The notes: generated from the letters alone by a model not told the origin. 64,000 bases of DNA from JAWKWH01 sp963669285 (GCA_963669285.2 CAXXSI010000011.1:310001-374000), one strand, 5' to 3'; counted from the first letter of the stretch, positions 1 through 9,813 are shown. A program made the numbers and translations.

Positions 1-73
1 GGGAAAATAAGAGAATGTCGCGTGGTTGATATACGATCTGACGACGCTCAACCGCTTCACGGGGAGAATGAGG

Positions 74-1315
74 ATGTATGATTTTGCCATAGCCTGGGAT
101 TGGCTGAATTTGGCTGTCCGTTGGCTGCATGTGATCACCGGCATCGCCTGGATCGGGTCGTCATTCTATTTCATCGCGCTGGACCTGGGCCTGCGGAAAC
201 ACCCCGACCTGCCCGAGGGAGCCGCCGGCGAAGAGTGGCAGGTGCATGGCGGCGGCTTCTATCACATGCAGAAGTACCTGGTGGCGCCGGCACAGATGCC
301 CGAGCATCTGACTTGGTTCAAATGGGAATCCTACGCTACCTGGCTGTCGGGTTTGGCGCTGCTTTGTGTGCTGTACTACGCCGGTGCAGATCTCTATCTG
401 GTCGATCGCGATGTGCTCGATATCGCCGGAACGACAGCGATTCTCATTTCACTTGCCTCAATCGGTGTTGGCTGGGTGATCTACGATCTGCTCTGCAAAT
501 CACCGGTCGGCCAGCACACGAACGGATTGATGATTCTGCTATTCGTCGTACTTGTCGCCATGGCGTGGGGTTACACACAGGTGTTCACCGGTCGCGCCGC
601 ATTCCTGCACCTGGGCGCATTCACAGCGACGATCATGTCCGCGAACGTGTTTTTCATCATCATTCCGAACCAGAAAAAGGTGGTTGCGGATCTTGTCGCC
701 GGCAATACGCCGGATCCGAAACTCGGCGCCCAGGCCAAACAGAGGTCACTGCACAATAACTACCTGACCTTGCCGGTGCTGTTCCTGATGTTGTCGAACC
801 ACTACCCATTGGCATTTGCGACGGAATATAACTGGATCATCGCCTCGCTGGTGTTCCTGATGGGAGTGACCATCCGGCACTATTTCAACACCACGCACGC
901 ACGGGCCGGCAATCCGACATGGACCTGGCTCGCAACGACGATCCTATTCATTCTCATTGTCTGGCTGTCCACCGCTCCCGGTACACTGACGGTGGAGGAC
1001 GAGAAGGATGTTTCAGAGGTCCATCGGCCATTCGTCGTCGCGGCCAGTTACGAGCAAGTGCGCGATACCGTACTGGGACGTTGTTCGATGTGTCACGCCG
1101 CAGAGCCGGTTTGGGAGGGCATCTATTTCGCGCCCAAGGGCGTCAAACTGGAATCCGATGCACAAATCGCGGCACATGCAAGGGAGATTTATCTTCAGGC
1201 CGGACGGTCACATGCCATGCCACCCGGCAACATCACGTCCATCACCAAGGAAGAGCGCCGCATGATTGCGAGCTGGTATGAAGATGTCGTTGCGCAAGGG
1301 AGCACGACGCGATGA
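74..1315 (+). CDS. puuD: Membrane urate oxidase (urate hydroxylase) with C-terminal cytochrome c domain
   Basis: About 413 residues. The N-terminal ~320 residues carry several hydrophobic helices beginning with the conserved text WDWLNLAVRWLHVITGIAWI, as in PuuD. The C-terminal part has a c-type haem site, CSMCH at about residues 337-341, and a downstream MPP motif (SHAMPPGN) that could give the axial Met. Known for the family: oxidation of urate to 5-hydroxyisourate in the inner membrane, with electrons passed to the respiratory chain instead of oxygen. A TTG start at 26 is possible, but the ATG at 74 follows GGGGAG at a 7-base gap and starts the conserved protein text. The stop overlaps the guaD start (ATGA), so the two are probably co-translated in purine breakdown. 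Confidence 0.93.
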   Translation: MYDFAIAWDWLNLAVRWLHVITGIAWIGSSFYFIALDLGLRKHPDLPEGAAGEEWQVHGGGFYHMQKYLVAPAQMPEHLTWFKWESYATWLSGLALLCVLYYAGADLYLVDRDVLDIAGTTAILISLASIGVGWVIYDLLCKSPVGQHTNGLMILLFVVLVAMAWGYTQVFTGRAAFLHLGAFTATIMSANVFFIIIPNQKKVVADLVAGNTPDPKLGAQAKQRSLHNNYLTLPVLFLMLSNHYPLAFATEYNWIIASLVFLMGVTIRHYFNTTHARAGNPTWTWLATTILFILIVWLSTAPGTLTVEDEKDVSEVHRPFVVAASYEQVRDTVLGRCSMCHAAEPVWEGIYFAPKGVKLESDAQIAAHAREIYLQAGRSHAMPPGNITSITKEERRMIASWYEDVVAQGSTTR

Positions 1316-2622
1316 ATGAAAGGCTGATCCGTGGTCGCCTGCTGTCGTTCAAGCGGGCGCCCGAACAAGCGGATGACCTCGACAGTTGTGTTTATGTCGA
1401 GGACGGCGCCGTGTTCGTGCGTGACGGCCTGATTGCGGCCATCGGTGCATATGACGATGTCTCGGCCATTGCCGGCGACGACTGCGCGATTGACGACCAT
1501 CGGCCCAGCCTGTTGTTGCCCGGACTGATCGATACGCATCTGCATTTTCCGCAGATGCAGGTGATTGGCTCCTGGGGCGCTCAACTTCTCGATTGGCTTA
1601 ACAAGTACACTTTTGTCGAGGAGCAGAAATTCAAAGACGCCTCGCATTCGGACCGGATCGCGCAGTTGTTCTTTGACGAATTGCTCCGCTATGGCACGAC
1701 CACTGCAGTGGCCTATTGCTCGGTACACAAACAGTCGGCTGAATCGTTCTTTGGCGAGGCTGAACGGCGCAACCTTCGTATGCTCGGCGGCAAGGTGATG
1801 ATGGACCGAAATGCTCCCGAAGCATTGCGCGACACCCCCCAATCCGGGTTTGACGATAGCAAGGATCTGATTGCCAAATGGCATGGCAGAGGCCGTGGGC
1901 TCTACGCGATCTCTCCACGATTTGCGATTACGTCAACGCCGCAACAATTGGAGATGGCCGGAGCGTTGGTGCAAGAACACCCCGACTGTTATCTGCAAAC
2001 GCACCTGTCGGAGAATAAGGACGAAATCGCGTTTGCCGGTGAGCTGTTCCCGGATGCGCCCGATTATACAGGGATCTACGAGCAATACGGCCTGCTTGGC
2101 GACAAGAGCCTGTTTGGGCACTCGATCCATTTGTCGGAGCGGGAGAGGGCGGTGATGGCTGAAACGGGCTCGGTTGCTGTATTCTGCCCGACTTCCAATC
2201 TATTCCTCGGCAGCGGTCTGTTCGACATGGACGGCCTTGGCGCGGCAGGTGTCCGGTCGGCTGTTGCAACGGACATCGGCGGTGGTACGAGTTACTCGAT
2301 GTTGAAAACGCTCGATGAAGCCTACAAGGTGCTTCAGCTGCGAGGTCAGAAGCTGACACCGCTGAAGTCGTTTTACTGGATGACTCTCGGCAATGCCCAG
2401 GCCCTGTCGCTTGAAGATAAGATCGGCACACTTGATGCCGGTAGCGAAGCCGATCTGATCGTGCTTGACAGCAGGGCAACGCCATCGATGGCGCTCAGAA
2501 TGGAAACTGTCTCGACGCTGTCTGAAGAGTTGTTTGTCGTTCAAACGATGGGCGACGACCGGTCCATTGCCGAGACCTATGTGGCGGGGCAGCCCGCCAA
2601 GAGCGCGATTGGCAACACATAG
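1312..2622 (+). CDS. guaD: Guanine deaminase
   Basis: 436 residues, the usual length for the amidohydrolase-type guanine deaminase, which converts guanine to xanthine and ammonia in the cytoplasm. Metal-site motifs are visible in order: DTHLHFPQ near residues 71-78, QTHLSEN, FGHSIHLS and the metal Asp in ATDIGGG. Overlaps puuD by four bases, so the pair forms a purine salvage/degradation operon: guanine to xanthine here, urate oxidation by PuuD. The xanthine dehydrogenase step between them is not in the window. Confidence 0.93.
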   Translation: MNERLIRGRLLSFKRAPEQADDLDSCVYVEDGAVFVRDGLIAAIGAYDDVSAIAGDDCAIDDHRPSLLLPGLIDTHLHFPQMQVIGSWGAQLLDWLNKYTFVEEQKFKDASHSDRIAQLFFDELLRYGTTTAVAYCSVHKQSAESFFGEAERRNLRMLGGKVMMDRNAPEALRDTPQSGFDDSKDLIAKWHGRGRGLYAISPRFAITSTPQQLEMAGALVQEHPDCYLQTHLSENKDEIAFAGELFPDAPDYTGIYEQYGLLGDKSLFGHSIHLSERERAVMAETGSVAVFCPTSNLFLGSGLFDMDGLGAAGVRSAVATDIGGGTSYSMLKTLDEAYKVLQLRGQKLTPLKSFYWMTLGNAQALSLEDKIGTLDAGSEADLIVLDSRATPSMALRMETVSTLSEELFVVQTMGDDRSIAETYVAGQPAKSAIGNT

Positions 2623-2725
2623 TCACCTCCTTCGTCCTATACGCATGAGCGGGTTTTTCCGACCATTTGGGGGTTATGATTCCGGAACAGGCTCGTGGTA
2701 CGGCCATCTGAGGCGGTGCGACACT

Positions 2726-2996
2726 AGAGCAAATTCCGCCCGGATTGAATCATTCTGACAGAGCGATTTTGTGACAAGATCAAGCGAAGGACCGATGGAC
2801 ATACAAGGTGTATTTGCGAGGACCTTCGCGCCGGTATTGCGCAAAAGCGCCCGTCCCTGCGGGCTTGCCGTATGCGGCCGCCCGACGCCGAACCGGTCTC
2901 GTCCGATACCCCACATCCCACATTCGCCCGTTTCGACGACGGTTCGCCGCGCCTACGGGCAAGCAGAATTGATCCAATCCGGGCGAAAATTGCTCT
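2726..2996. repeat. MITE-like element with ~31-bp terminal inverted repeats
   Basis: The left arm 2726-2756 and right arm 2965-2996 are near-perfect inverted copies around the core CGCCCGGATTG (about 28 of 31 positions agree, with one extra base in the right arm). The interior of about 208 bp has no convincing gene. It occupies most of the 480-bp gap between guaD and the glycerate kinase gene. Size, arms and lack of coding point to a nonautonomous transposon or a genome-wide palindromic repeat. I saw no second copy in this window and no clear target duplication. Confidence 0.6.
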
Positions 2997-3102
2997 GATC
3001 GGGCTTGAATTGCAGTTCGCCAGCTGCGATCAGCCACGTTGGGCTTAGAGGGGCGGTCACCTTGGAAGAGAATCAGATGCAACAAGTCGGGGTGAAACAA
3101 CC

Positions 3103-4362
3103 ATGAACGATCCGCGTGAACTGCTGGTCAGTCTGTTCGACGCCGCCGTAGCCGCCGCCGACCCCGATCTGTCGATACCGAATTTCCGGCCGGAAAAGCC
3201 CAAAGGCAAAACCGTCGTTGTCGGCGCGGGGAAGGGATCGGCACAAATGGCGCGCGCCTTGGAGGCCCACTGGGACGGGCCGCTGGAGGGCGTGGTGGTC
3301 ACCCGCTACGGATTTGGCGTTCCTTGCGAGAAGACCGAGATCATCGAGGCGTCTCACCCTGTCCCCGATGCGGCCGGTCTGGTTGCGTCGGATCGGTTGC
3401 TCGGTGCGGTGGCGGATCTGACCGCCGATGATCTGGTGATCGCGTTGATTTCCGGCGGTGGCTCGGCGCTTCTGCCGGCGCCGGTCAGTGGGCTGACCCT
3501 CGAAGACGAGATCGAACTCAATAAAGCTCTGCTGTCATCCGGCGCGCCGATTTCGGCGATGAATACGATCCGCAAGCATGTGTCGCGTATCAAGGGCGGC
3601 AGGTTGGCAGTAGCGGCTCATCCGGCTCGCGTTGTCAGCCTGATCGTGTCGGACATTCCGGGCGACGATCCGGCACTTGTCGCTTCCGGTCCGACAGTTC
3701 CGGGACAAGGAAACCGAGCAGATGCGCTTGCAGCGATTAAACGCTATGCCATTGAAGTACCTGAAAAAATACTGTCGTACATCAAGTCGGATGATTGTTC
3801 GGCTCCGAACCCGGAGGGCGCGGTATTCGCATTGAACGAACACCATGTCATTGCCTCTGCGGCGGTTTCGCTGGAGGCCGCTCAGGCAGAAGCCCGTAAG
3901 AACGGTATCGATGCAGTAATCCTGTCCGACGCTGTCGAAGGCGAATCGCGGGAGGCTGCCAAAGTCCATGCCGCGATTGCACGCGAGGTGGCAAGTCGCA
4001 ACCGGCCTTTCAGCAAACCGGTCATTCTCTTGTCCGGTGGTGAAACAACGGTGACGGTTAGGGGCAAAGGCAAAGGTGGGCGCAATACAGAGTTTCTGCT
4101 GTCGCTGGCGATGGAAACCGATGGTGTTGACGGTATTTTTGCGTTGTCTGCCGATACCGATGGTATTGACGGCTCCGAAGACAATGCCGGTGCTTTTGCG
4201 GATGGCGACACCGTTGCACGCTTGCGCGATGCCGGTCTTGATCCTGCTGCAATGCTCAATGGCAACGATGCCTGGTCGGCCTTTGACGCAATTGGCGATA
4301 TTTTCGCGCCAGGGCCGACTGGAACCAACGTCAACGACCTGCGTGCAATTCTGATCAGGTAG
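3103..4362 (+). CDS. Glycerate 2-kinase (DUF4147/MOFRL family)
   Basis: 419 residues, the typical length for the family also annotated TtuD, GckA or hydroxypyruvate reductase. Visible motifs: GAGKGSAQMARALE near residue 43, ISGGGSALLPAP near residue 117, an RKHVSRIKGGRLA segment, and the C-terminal MOFRL signature LSGGETTVTVRGKGKGGRN followed by ALSADTDGIDGSEDNAGA. Known for the family: ATP-dependent phosphorylation of glycerate to 2-phosphoglycerate. The hydroxypyruvate reductase name is a historical misannotation. It stands alone, separated from guaD by the inverted-repeat element. A role downstream of glyoxylate made from purine carbon is plausible but only inferred. Confidence 0.88.
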   Translation: MNDPRELLVSLFDAAVAAADPDLSIPNFRPEKPKGKTVVVGAGKGSAQMARALEAHWDGPLEGVVVTRYGFGVPCEKTEIIEASHPVPDAAGLVASDRLLGAVADLTADDLVIALISGGGSALLPAPVSGLTLEDEIELNKALLSSGAPISAMNTIRKHVSRIKGGRLAVAAHPARVVSLIVSDIPGDDPALVASGPTVPGQGNRADALAAIKRYAIEVPEKILSYIKSDDCSAPNPEGAVFALNEHHVIASAAVSLEAAQAEARKNGIDAVILSDAVEGESREAAKVHAAIAREVASRNRPFSKPVILLSGGETTVTVRGKGKGGRNTEFLLSLAMETDGVDGIFALSADTDGIDGSEDNAGAFADGDTVARLRDAGLDPAAMLNGNDAWSAFDAIGDIFAPGPTGTNVNDLRAILIR

Positions 4363-4857
4363 TATTGCCAGATACCATCGATTGACTGATATCGCGTTAT
4401 CGAGTTCCTGACGTCCATCTTCAGTCTCACCGCTACCCATATTTGAACCGCAGCCGCCGGCTTTTTTACCCCCGAGCTTTCGTGCTGGCACCCGGATCGT
4501 TTTTCTGATTCAATGGGATAGGGGCGAATCAATTGTTTCTAATACTTGTGCGCGAGTGAGTTTTCATCTCGGTTGAATCTGTGCGTGTACCTTTATTCTG
4601 TCGTGGCTAGTCGGGCCCGGAATTGATGCCAATGGCATCGTTCCGGGTCGATAGAAGGAGGACATCAAAGCGGGGCACTACGCTGTTCTAAACGGGGCAG
4701 TGCAAGGTCTGTTCAGGATCTTGCCGTTGATGGCGTGCGCTGTTCCAGCGTGCGGGGCGGAATTATTTGCCCCGCGCTATTGCGAATCTGCACTTCATCC
4801 GAGGTGTTTTAGGGGCTCTCGTAGCCGGCCATGGTCCGCGGACCAGGAATCGGCGCC
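4363..4857. other. Gene-free leader region of the surface-protein cluster
   Basis: No supported gene. Two hairpins are visible. 4617-4646 pairs CCGGAA with TTCCGG around an inner GATGCC/GGCATC stem and is followed by an AAGGAGG-like stretch with no start codon behind it. 4752-4775 pairs GCGGGGC with GCCCCGC. The first may end glycerate kinase transcription, though it lacks a T run. The second lies about 80 bases before the first surface-protein start and could be a leader structure. Minus-strand open frames here are shadows. Confidence 0.5.
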
Positions 4858-6759
4858 ATGATGACCGTGCGCTCGTTCCTGCTGTCGGTTTTGTTCATCG
4901 CCGCCTCTCTTGGCTTGACGACATCGGCCCTGGCGCAGGTTACCAACGGTGATTTCAGCGCAGGCGGTACGGGTTGGACGAATGTCATCAGTCCGAACGG
5001 TGCCATAACCTACCCAAACAATGCGCGCGTTGTCGGCGATGACAACGGTGGGACCAACACCTACACGGCCGCATCCCAGACCATTAATCTGACGGAAGCC
5101 GGGGCGCTCGATTTTACTCTCGTCAGCTATACGTCGACCGATATCGGAAATTGGGATCGCCCTGAATTCCGCCTCAACGGTACCCAGTTCAGCCTGTCGC
5201 TTGCCGGCACACTGGTCGCGGCGGGCACGGGGATCGACAATTCCAACTCCGGTGCCGGACCGATCACATATTTCACCTTGCTGCCGGTCGGCGCGCAAAC
5301 AATTCAGTTCGGTGTTTTCTCCAGAGACAGCATTTTTGGTCCGGGCATTGCGACCTATGACAATGTCGCCTTTCAGGAGCTGACCCAATCGCCTGGCGCG
5401 CAGGTGACGCCGGAGGATGTCAATCTGGCGCTGACGACAACTGTCCCCACCAATATGGGAACAACCAATACGGTCGTCACGCTGACGGTCACAAACGGCA
5501 ACATCCAGCTTGCGACCACGGCAGGAATAACGATTACCGCGGGCGCGGATAATTCTCCGACTGTGACGTTCAACGGCACACCTGCCGCTGTGAACGCGGC
5601 AATGAACACGCTGACCTACGTTCCGACGCCGGATTTCAATGGTGCGTCCACCCTGACCTTCACCGCAACCGCCGGCGCCATCAATGACACCGATGTCATC
5701 CCCATTACCGTAACTCCCGTACCCGACTATGATTTTGCGGTTACCAAGGTTGTTGATACGGCGAACATCACGGGTCTGCCGGCGACGCTTGGCTACACGA
5801 TCACGGTGACCAATACGGGCGATACCGGCATGACCGGTGTCAATCCGGTGGACACGCTGGTTCAGGATGGCACGCCGACCTCGATCACGCTCAGCGGTCC
5901 GACCGGCGACGGCGGCACGATCGGAACACTCGATGTCGGTGAGGTGTGGACCTATACGGGAAGCCACGTCGTTACCCAGGCGCAGATCGACAACGGCAAC
6001 GACCTGGTCAACGGCGTCGTCGTCACGACGACCGAAATGGGCGCGACCAGCCGTAACGCCTCGGCGACAACGACCATTACCGCCACGGCGGCGATGACGA
6101 TCTCCAAGGTTCCCGATGTGGCCAGCGTCAGCAATGTCGGCGATGTCATCACCTACACGATCACGCTGACCAATACGGGCGCGACGACAATCAGCGGACT
6201 TCTGGTCGCCGACCCGCTGCTGTCGGGATTGTCGTGCGTGCCCGGCGCCGGGGCCAATCCGAGCGACATGGCGCCTGGCGCGGTTACCACCTGTACCGGC
6301 ACCTACACCACGGTGGTCGCCGACTTCGACGGCAATGGCGGTGGTGATGGCGACATCGACAATACCGCCACGGTTACCGGCACCGGCGCCGGCGGATCAG
6401 GCGCGATCAACGAGAACGACAGTGCGGCCGTCACGCTCAACATCAATGCCGACCTGACCGTTACCAAGACCGCCGATGACACCACCGACGTCATCCTCGG
6501 CCAGTTGATCACCTACACCTACACCGTCGAGAACACCGGCAACCAGACGATCACCAATGTCTCGCTGTCGGACGCGCATAACGGCTCCGGCCCGGCGCCG
6601 GTGCCAACCAATGAAACGCTGACAACCGATGTCGCACCGCTGCTGGATTCCACCGACGGCGGCATCAACGGCACCTGGGACACGATCGCCCCCGGCGACA
6701 TCGTCACGTTCACCGCAACCTACACCGTAACCCAAAACGACCTGGACACACTGCAATGA
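4858..6759 (+). CDS. Exported Ig-like repeat surface protein A, probable tip subunit (DUF11/DUF7507 type)
   Basis: About 633 residues from ATG 4858; an upstream start at 4831 is possible but gives a worse signal peptide. Signal peptide is residues 1-26, cleaved after TTSALA. Order of parts: an N-terminal beta-sandwich of about 160 residues opening NGDFSAGGTGW (ligand-binding look), a cadherin-like segment (VTPEDVNLAL to TVTPV), then three DUF11/DUF7507-type repeats, the middle one with a Cys pair (LSC...TTC). The chain stops at VTQNDLDTLQ, inside the third repeat and before the IDNTATV strand that follows this point in complete repeats. The last three repeats are shared with protein B through a 1,096-bp direct repeat. 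Likely secreted to the cell surface with the following genes. Confidence 0.8.
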   Translation: MMTVRSFLLSVLFIAASLGLTTSALAQVTNGDFSAGGTGWTNVISPNGAITYPNNARVVGDDNGGTNTYTAASQTINLTEAGALDFTLVSYTSTDIGNWDRPEFRLNGTQFSLSLAGTLVAAGTGIDNSNSGAGPITYFTLLPVGAQTIQFGVFSRDSIFGPGIATYDNVAFQELTQSPGAQVTPEDVNLALTTTVPTNMGTTNTVVTLTVTNGNIQLATTAGITITAGADNSPTVTFNGTPAAVNAAMNTLTYVPTPDFNGASTLTFTATAGAINDTDVIPITVTPVPDYDFAVTKVVDTANITGLPATLGYTITVTNTGDTGMTGVNPVDTLVQDGTPTSITLSGPTGDGGTIGTLDVGEVWTYTGSHVVTQAQIDNGNDLVNGVVVTTTEMGATSRNASATTTITATAAMTISKVPDVASVSNVGDVITYTITLTNTGATTISGLLVADPLLSGLSCVPGAGANPSDMAPGAVTTCTGTYTTVVADFDGNGGGDGDIDNTATVTGTGAGGSGAINENDSAAVTLNINADLTVTKTADDTTDVILGQLITYTYTVENTGNQTITNVSLSDAHNGSGPAPVPTNETLTTDVAPLLDSTDGGINGTWDTIAPGDIVTFTATYTVTQNDLDTLQ

Positions 6760-6818
6760 GACCGGCTGACAAACGATACCTGCCAACTCGATCGAGCCGG
6801 AGCCGGCTCGGAGCGAAG
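5723..6818 (+). repeat. 1,096-bp direct repeat, copy 1 (no mismatch seen where compared)
   Basis: Copy 1 of a direct repeat whose partner is 8718-9813, offset 2,995 bp. The encoded proteins match exactly, the alternative-frame translations match too, and the DNA lines I compared were the same, so synonymous sites are also conserved. It covers the three C-terminal repeats of protein A, its stop codon and 59 bases downstream, ending just after GGAGCGAAG. Confidence 0.9.
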
Positions 6819-7135
6819 CCCGGTTGTTCGGCGAACGGACGCAAAGCGGCGGCAAAAAAACACCGATATGCACCCTTCATCCCTGTTCTCAGATCGAGGT
6901 TGCCTCTTTCCGACATCGACAATCAGGCAATTCCACTTGGAATCTCGGCATTTAGGCTATGGAAATGGGTCACTTTAGCATTGGCGCAAGTTCCTATTAA
7001 GCATAGGATCACTTGCGCTGAGCAACTGACCGAAATCTGGTTTGTAACGCGAAGGAGGGACTTACCGCGGGGTCGAATAAACCAGAGCAACCGGGAGGGC
7101 GGAACGGATGCCCTGAATTGCAACGTGCGGAGCGG
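6819..7135. other. Intergenic region between surface genes A and B
   Basis: About 317 bases with no gene I can support. The open frame that starts at 6756 with an ATGA overlap to gene A has no domain and looks fortuitous; its first bases lie in the duplicated segment. No clear terminator or operator seen. A promoter for gene B may lie here. Confidence 0.4.
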
Positions 7136-9754
7136 ATGTCTGCTGCGCGCGATCGTGGCGTTTTTGTGCCCGCAAACCCGGTATTTGTCGCGCTTTACGG
7201 CCTGCTGCTCCTTGTTACTGCTATCGCACTTTTCGACTGGAGCGGCGGCGAGCGAGGTCGCGGCGACATGATCGTGTTCCTCGACAAGGCAGTGCACAAT
7301 GCCGATGGCCTGACAAAGGGCCTTCCCGATGGGGCAATCATCTACCGCATAAGCGAGGATGGTGGTTTCAGAGACATTGCAGAGCGCCTGGCGGATCATG
7401 CCGATGTTGAATCGATCCACATCATCTCGCACGGTAAACCCGGTCAACTACAGCTCGGAGATCACAAATACGATGCCCGTAACCTGCGGGAGAAGGCCGG
7501 TTCAGCTCTGGCCGCAATCGGCGGATCGCTGGCACCGGACGGGGACATCCTGTTTTACGGTTGTGATATTGCCGGCGGGCCAAACGGCGGTGCATTTATT
7601 GACGAGATCGCTGAGCTTACAGGCGCTGATATCGCCGCGTCGGATGATACGACCGGTCATGCCTCGATGGGTGGCAACTGGCAGCTTGAAGCGCATGCGG
7701 GTGCAATTGAGAGCGATGTTCTGGTGGCGATGGAAGCGCGCGTCACCTGGCAACATATTCTTGCGAACTCGGTACTGGATTGGGCAACCAGGCCGCTCAC
7801 GAACTTTCTCGTAGGCGCGACCGACGTTGTCGTTATTGACGGAATCACCGTCACGACATCGGGCACCCAGGTTGGGAGCAGAACATCCCAGATTCACCGT
7901 ATCGATCCGACGCTGGCATTGGATGGCTATTTCGCATCAATCGATTCGGCGATGGATGCGACGATTGACAACGGAACCGTACAAAATATCACACAGTTCT
8001 CCTTCTCCGAACCTGTCTACAATTTGACGTTTGAAGTCGTTGATGTCGATGGCGGGCCTGCGCTGAGTTTTCGGGACGGCATTCAGTTTGGTTCCGATAC
8101 AGGTGCATTTCCGACTGCTACCACCGGCGTGAATGTTACCTACAACGCGGGAACCGGTTTCGGTCAGGCGATCAACGGTTTCTGCGCCAGTGGCTCTGGA
8201 AATGTGCCGGATTGCCTGCTCACACCCACATTTGCGGGACCGGTTTCCACCGTGACAACCGCCCATGTAGCTGTCGGTGCATCCGGCTCAGATCCTGCAT
8301 TCCAGGGCGTATTGATAGAAACACTCACTTTCAACACCCCGCCGGACGCGACCGACAATTCCAACAGCACCAACGAAAGCTCGACTGTCGGCGGCAACAT
8401 GATTACCGACGATGACGGGTCGGGCGTCGACAGCGACAATCAGGACGCGACGACGGCGCTTACTGTCCTCTCGGTGGACGGCACTCCGGTTCCGGGCGCC
8501 GGGCTGACAATCAACCTGGCCAGTGGCGCGACGCTGACCGTCCAGCAGGACGGCTCCTACACATTCGATCCCAACGGCGGATATGATTCGCTCGGACTTG
8601 GCCAGAGCGCCATTGAGACGTTCACCTACATTGTCCAGGACGCCGAAGGGCTATCCAACAATGACGGGTCGGCAACCGATTCCGTGGCGACGCTGACGAT
8701 CACGATCAACGGTGAAGCCGACTATGATTTTGCGGTTACCAAGGTTGTTGATACGGCGAACATCACGGGTCTGCCGGCGACGCTTGGCTACACGATCACG
8801 GTGACCAATACGGGCGATACCGGCATGACCGGTGTCAATCCGGTGGACACGCTGGTTCAGGATGGCACGCCGACCTCGATCACGCTCAGCGGTCCGACCG
8901 GCGACGGCGGCACGATCGGAACACTCGATGTCGGTGAGGTGTGGACCTATACGGGAAGCCACGTCGTTACCCAGGCGCAGATCGACAACGGCAACGACCT
9001 GGTCAACGGCGTCGTCGTCACGACGACCGAAATGGGCGCGACCAGCCGTAACGCCTCGGCGACAACGACCATTACCGCCACGGCGGCGATGACGATCTCC
9101 AAGGTTCCCGATGTGGCCAGCGTCAGCAATGTCGGCGATGTCATCACCTACACGATCACGCTGACCAATACGGGCGCGACGACAATCAGCGGACTTCTGG
9201 TCGCCGACCCGCTGCTGTCGGGATTGTCGTGCGTGCCCGGCGCCGGGGCCAATCCGAGCGACATGGCGCCTGGCGCGGTTACCACCTGTACCGGCACCTA
9301 CACCACGGTGGTCGCCGACTTCGACGGCAATGGCGGTGGTGATGGCGACATCGACAATACCGCCACGGTTACCGGCACCGGCGCCGGCGGATCAGGCGCG
9401 ATCAACGAGAACGACAGTGCGGCCGTCACGCTCAACATCAATGCCGACCTGACCGTTACCAAGACCGCCGATGACACCACCGACGTCATCCTCGGCCAGT
9501 TGATCACCTACACCTACACCGTCGAGAACACCGGCAACCAGACGATCACCAATGTCTCGCTGTCGGACGCGCATAACGGCTCCGGCCCGGCGCCGGTGCC
9601 AACCAATGAAACGCTGACAACCGATGTCGCACCGCTGCTGGATTCCACCGACGGCGGCATCAACGGCACCTGGGACACGATCGCCCCCGGCGACATCGTC
9701 ACGTTCACCGCAACCTACACCGTAACCCAAAACGACCTGGACACACTGCAATGA
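7136..9754 (+). CDS. Exported surface protein B with DUF4347 and Ig-like repeats, probable alternative tip subunit
   Basis: About 872 residues from ATG 7136 (TTG at 7118 is the alternative). An N-terminal hydrophobic segment (FVALYGLLLLVTAIALF, about residues 16-32) acts as signal or anchor. Residues about 45-195 match the DUF4347 domain found at the head of large adhesins (IIYRISEDGGF, IHIISHGKPGQLQLG, ILFYGCDIAGG). Then comes a segment with LTFEVVDVDGGPAL, a cadherin/VCBS-like repeat (TPPDATDNSNSTNES to ATLTITINGE), then the same three DUF7507-type repeats as protein A, ending VTQNDLDTLQ. The ending is within a repeat, as in A and C. The different head domain on an identical tail suggests alternative tips for the same structure. 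Confidence 0.82.
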   Translation: MSAARDRGVFVPANPVFVALYGLLLLVTAIALFDWSGGERGRGDMIVFLDKAVHNADGLTKGLPDGAIIYRISEDGGFRDIAERLADHADVESIHIISHGKPGQLQLGDHKYDARNLREKAGSALAAIGGSLAPDGDILFYGCDIAGGPNGGAFIDEIAELTGADIAASDDTTGHASMGGNWQLEAHAGAIESDVLVAMEARVTWQHILANSVLDWATRPLTNFLVGATDVVVIDGITVTTSGTQVGSRTSQIHRIDPTLALDGYFASIDSAMDATIDNGTVQNITQFSFSEPVYNLTFEVVDVDGGPALSFRDGIQFGSDTGAFPTATTGVNVTYNAGTGFGQAINGFCASGSGNVPDCLLTPTFAGPVSTVTTAHVAVGASGSDPAFQGVLIETLTFNTPPDATDNSNSTNESSTVGGNMITDDDGSGVDSDNQDATTALTVLSVDGTPVPGAGLTINLASGATLTVQQDGSYTFDPNGGYDSLGLGQSAIETFTYIVQDAEGLSNNDGSATDSVATLTITINGEADYDFAVTKVVDTANITGLPATLGYTITVTNTGDTGMTGVNPVDTLVQDGTPTSITLSGPTGDGGTIGTLDVGEVWTYTGSHVVTQAQIDNGNDLVNGVVVTTTEMGATSRNASATTTITATAAMTISKVPDVASVSNVGDVITYTITLTNTGATTISGLLVADPLLSGLSCVPGAGANPSDMAPGAVTTCTGTYTTVVADFDGNGGGDGDIDNTATVTGTGAGGSGAINENDSAAVTLNINADLTVTKTADDTTDVILGQLITYTYTVENTGNQTITNVSLSDAHNGSGPAPVPTNETLTTDVAPLLDSTDGGINGTWDTIAPGDIVTFTATYTVTQNDLDTLQ

Positions 9755-9813
9755 GACCGGCTGACAAACGATACCTGCCAACTCGATCGAGCCGGAGCCG
9801 GCTCGGAGCGAAG
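8718..9813 (+). repeat. 1,096-bp direct repeat, copy 2 (no mismatch seen where compared)
   Basis: Copy 2 of the repeat described at 5723-6818. It covers the C-terminal three repeats of protein B, the stop codon and 59 bases beyond. Both edges are sharp: sequence differs immediately before the shared CCGACTAT and immediately after GGAGCGAAG. Recombination between the copies would delete or duplicate 2,995 bp and fuse the head of A to the tail of B. Confidence 0.9.

Noticed and set aside
4795..5967. 390-residue minus-strand open frame
   Set aside because: Antisense to gene A; Arg-rich shadow. A related shadow recurs opposite gene B (8651-8962), as expected from the duplicated DNA.
6756..7271. 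Open frame overlapping the stop of gene A (ATGA), possible downstream gene or frameshifted tail
   Set aside because: No strand-like text (it does not restore IDNTAT), basic low-order sequence, and it runs into gene B.
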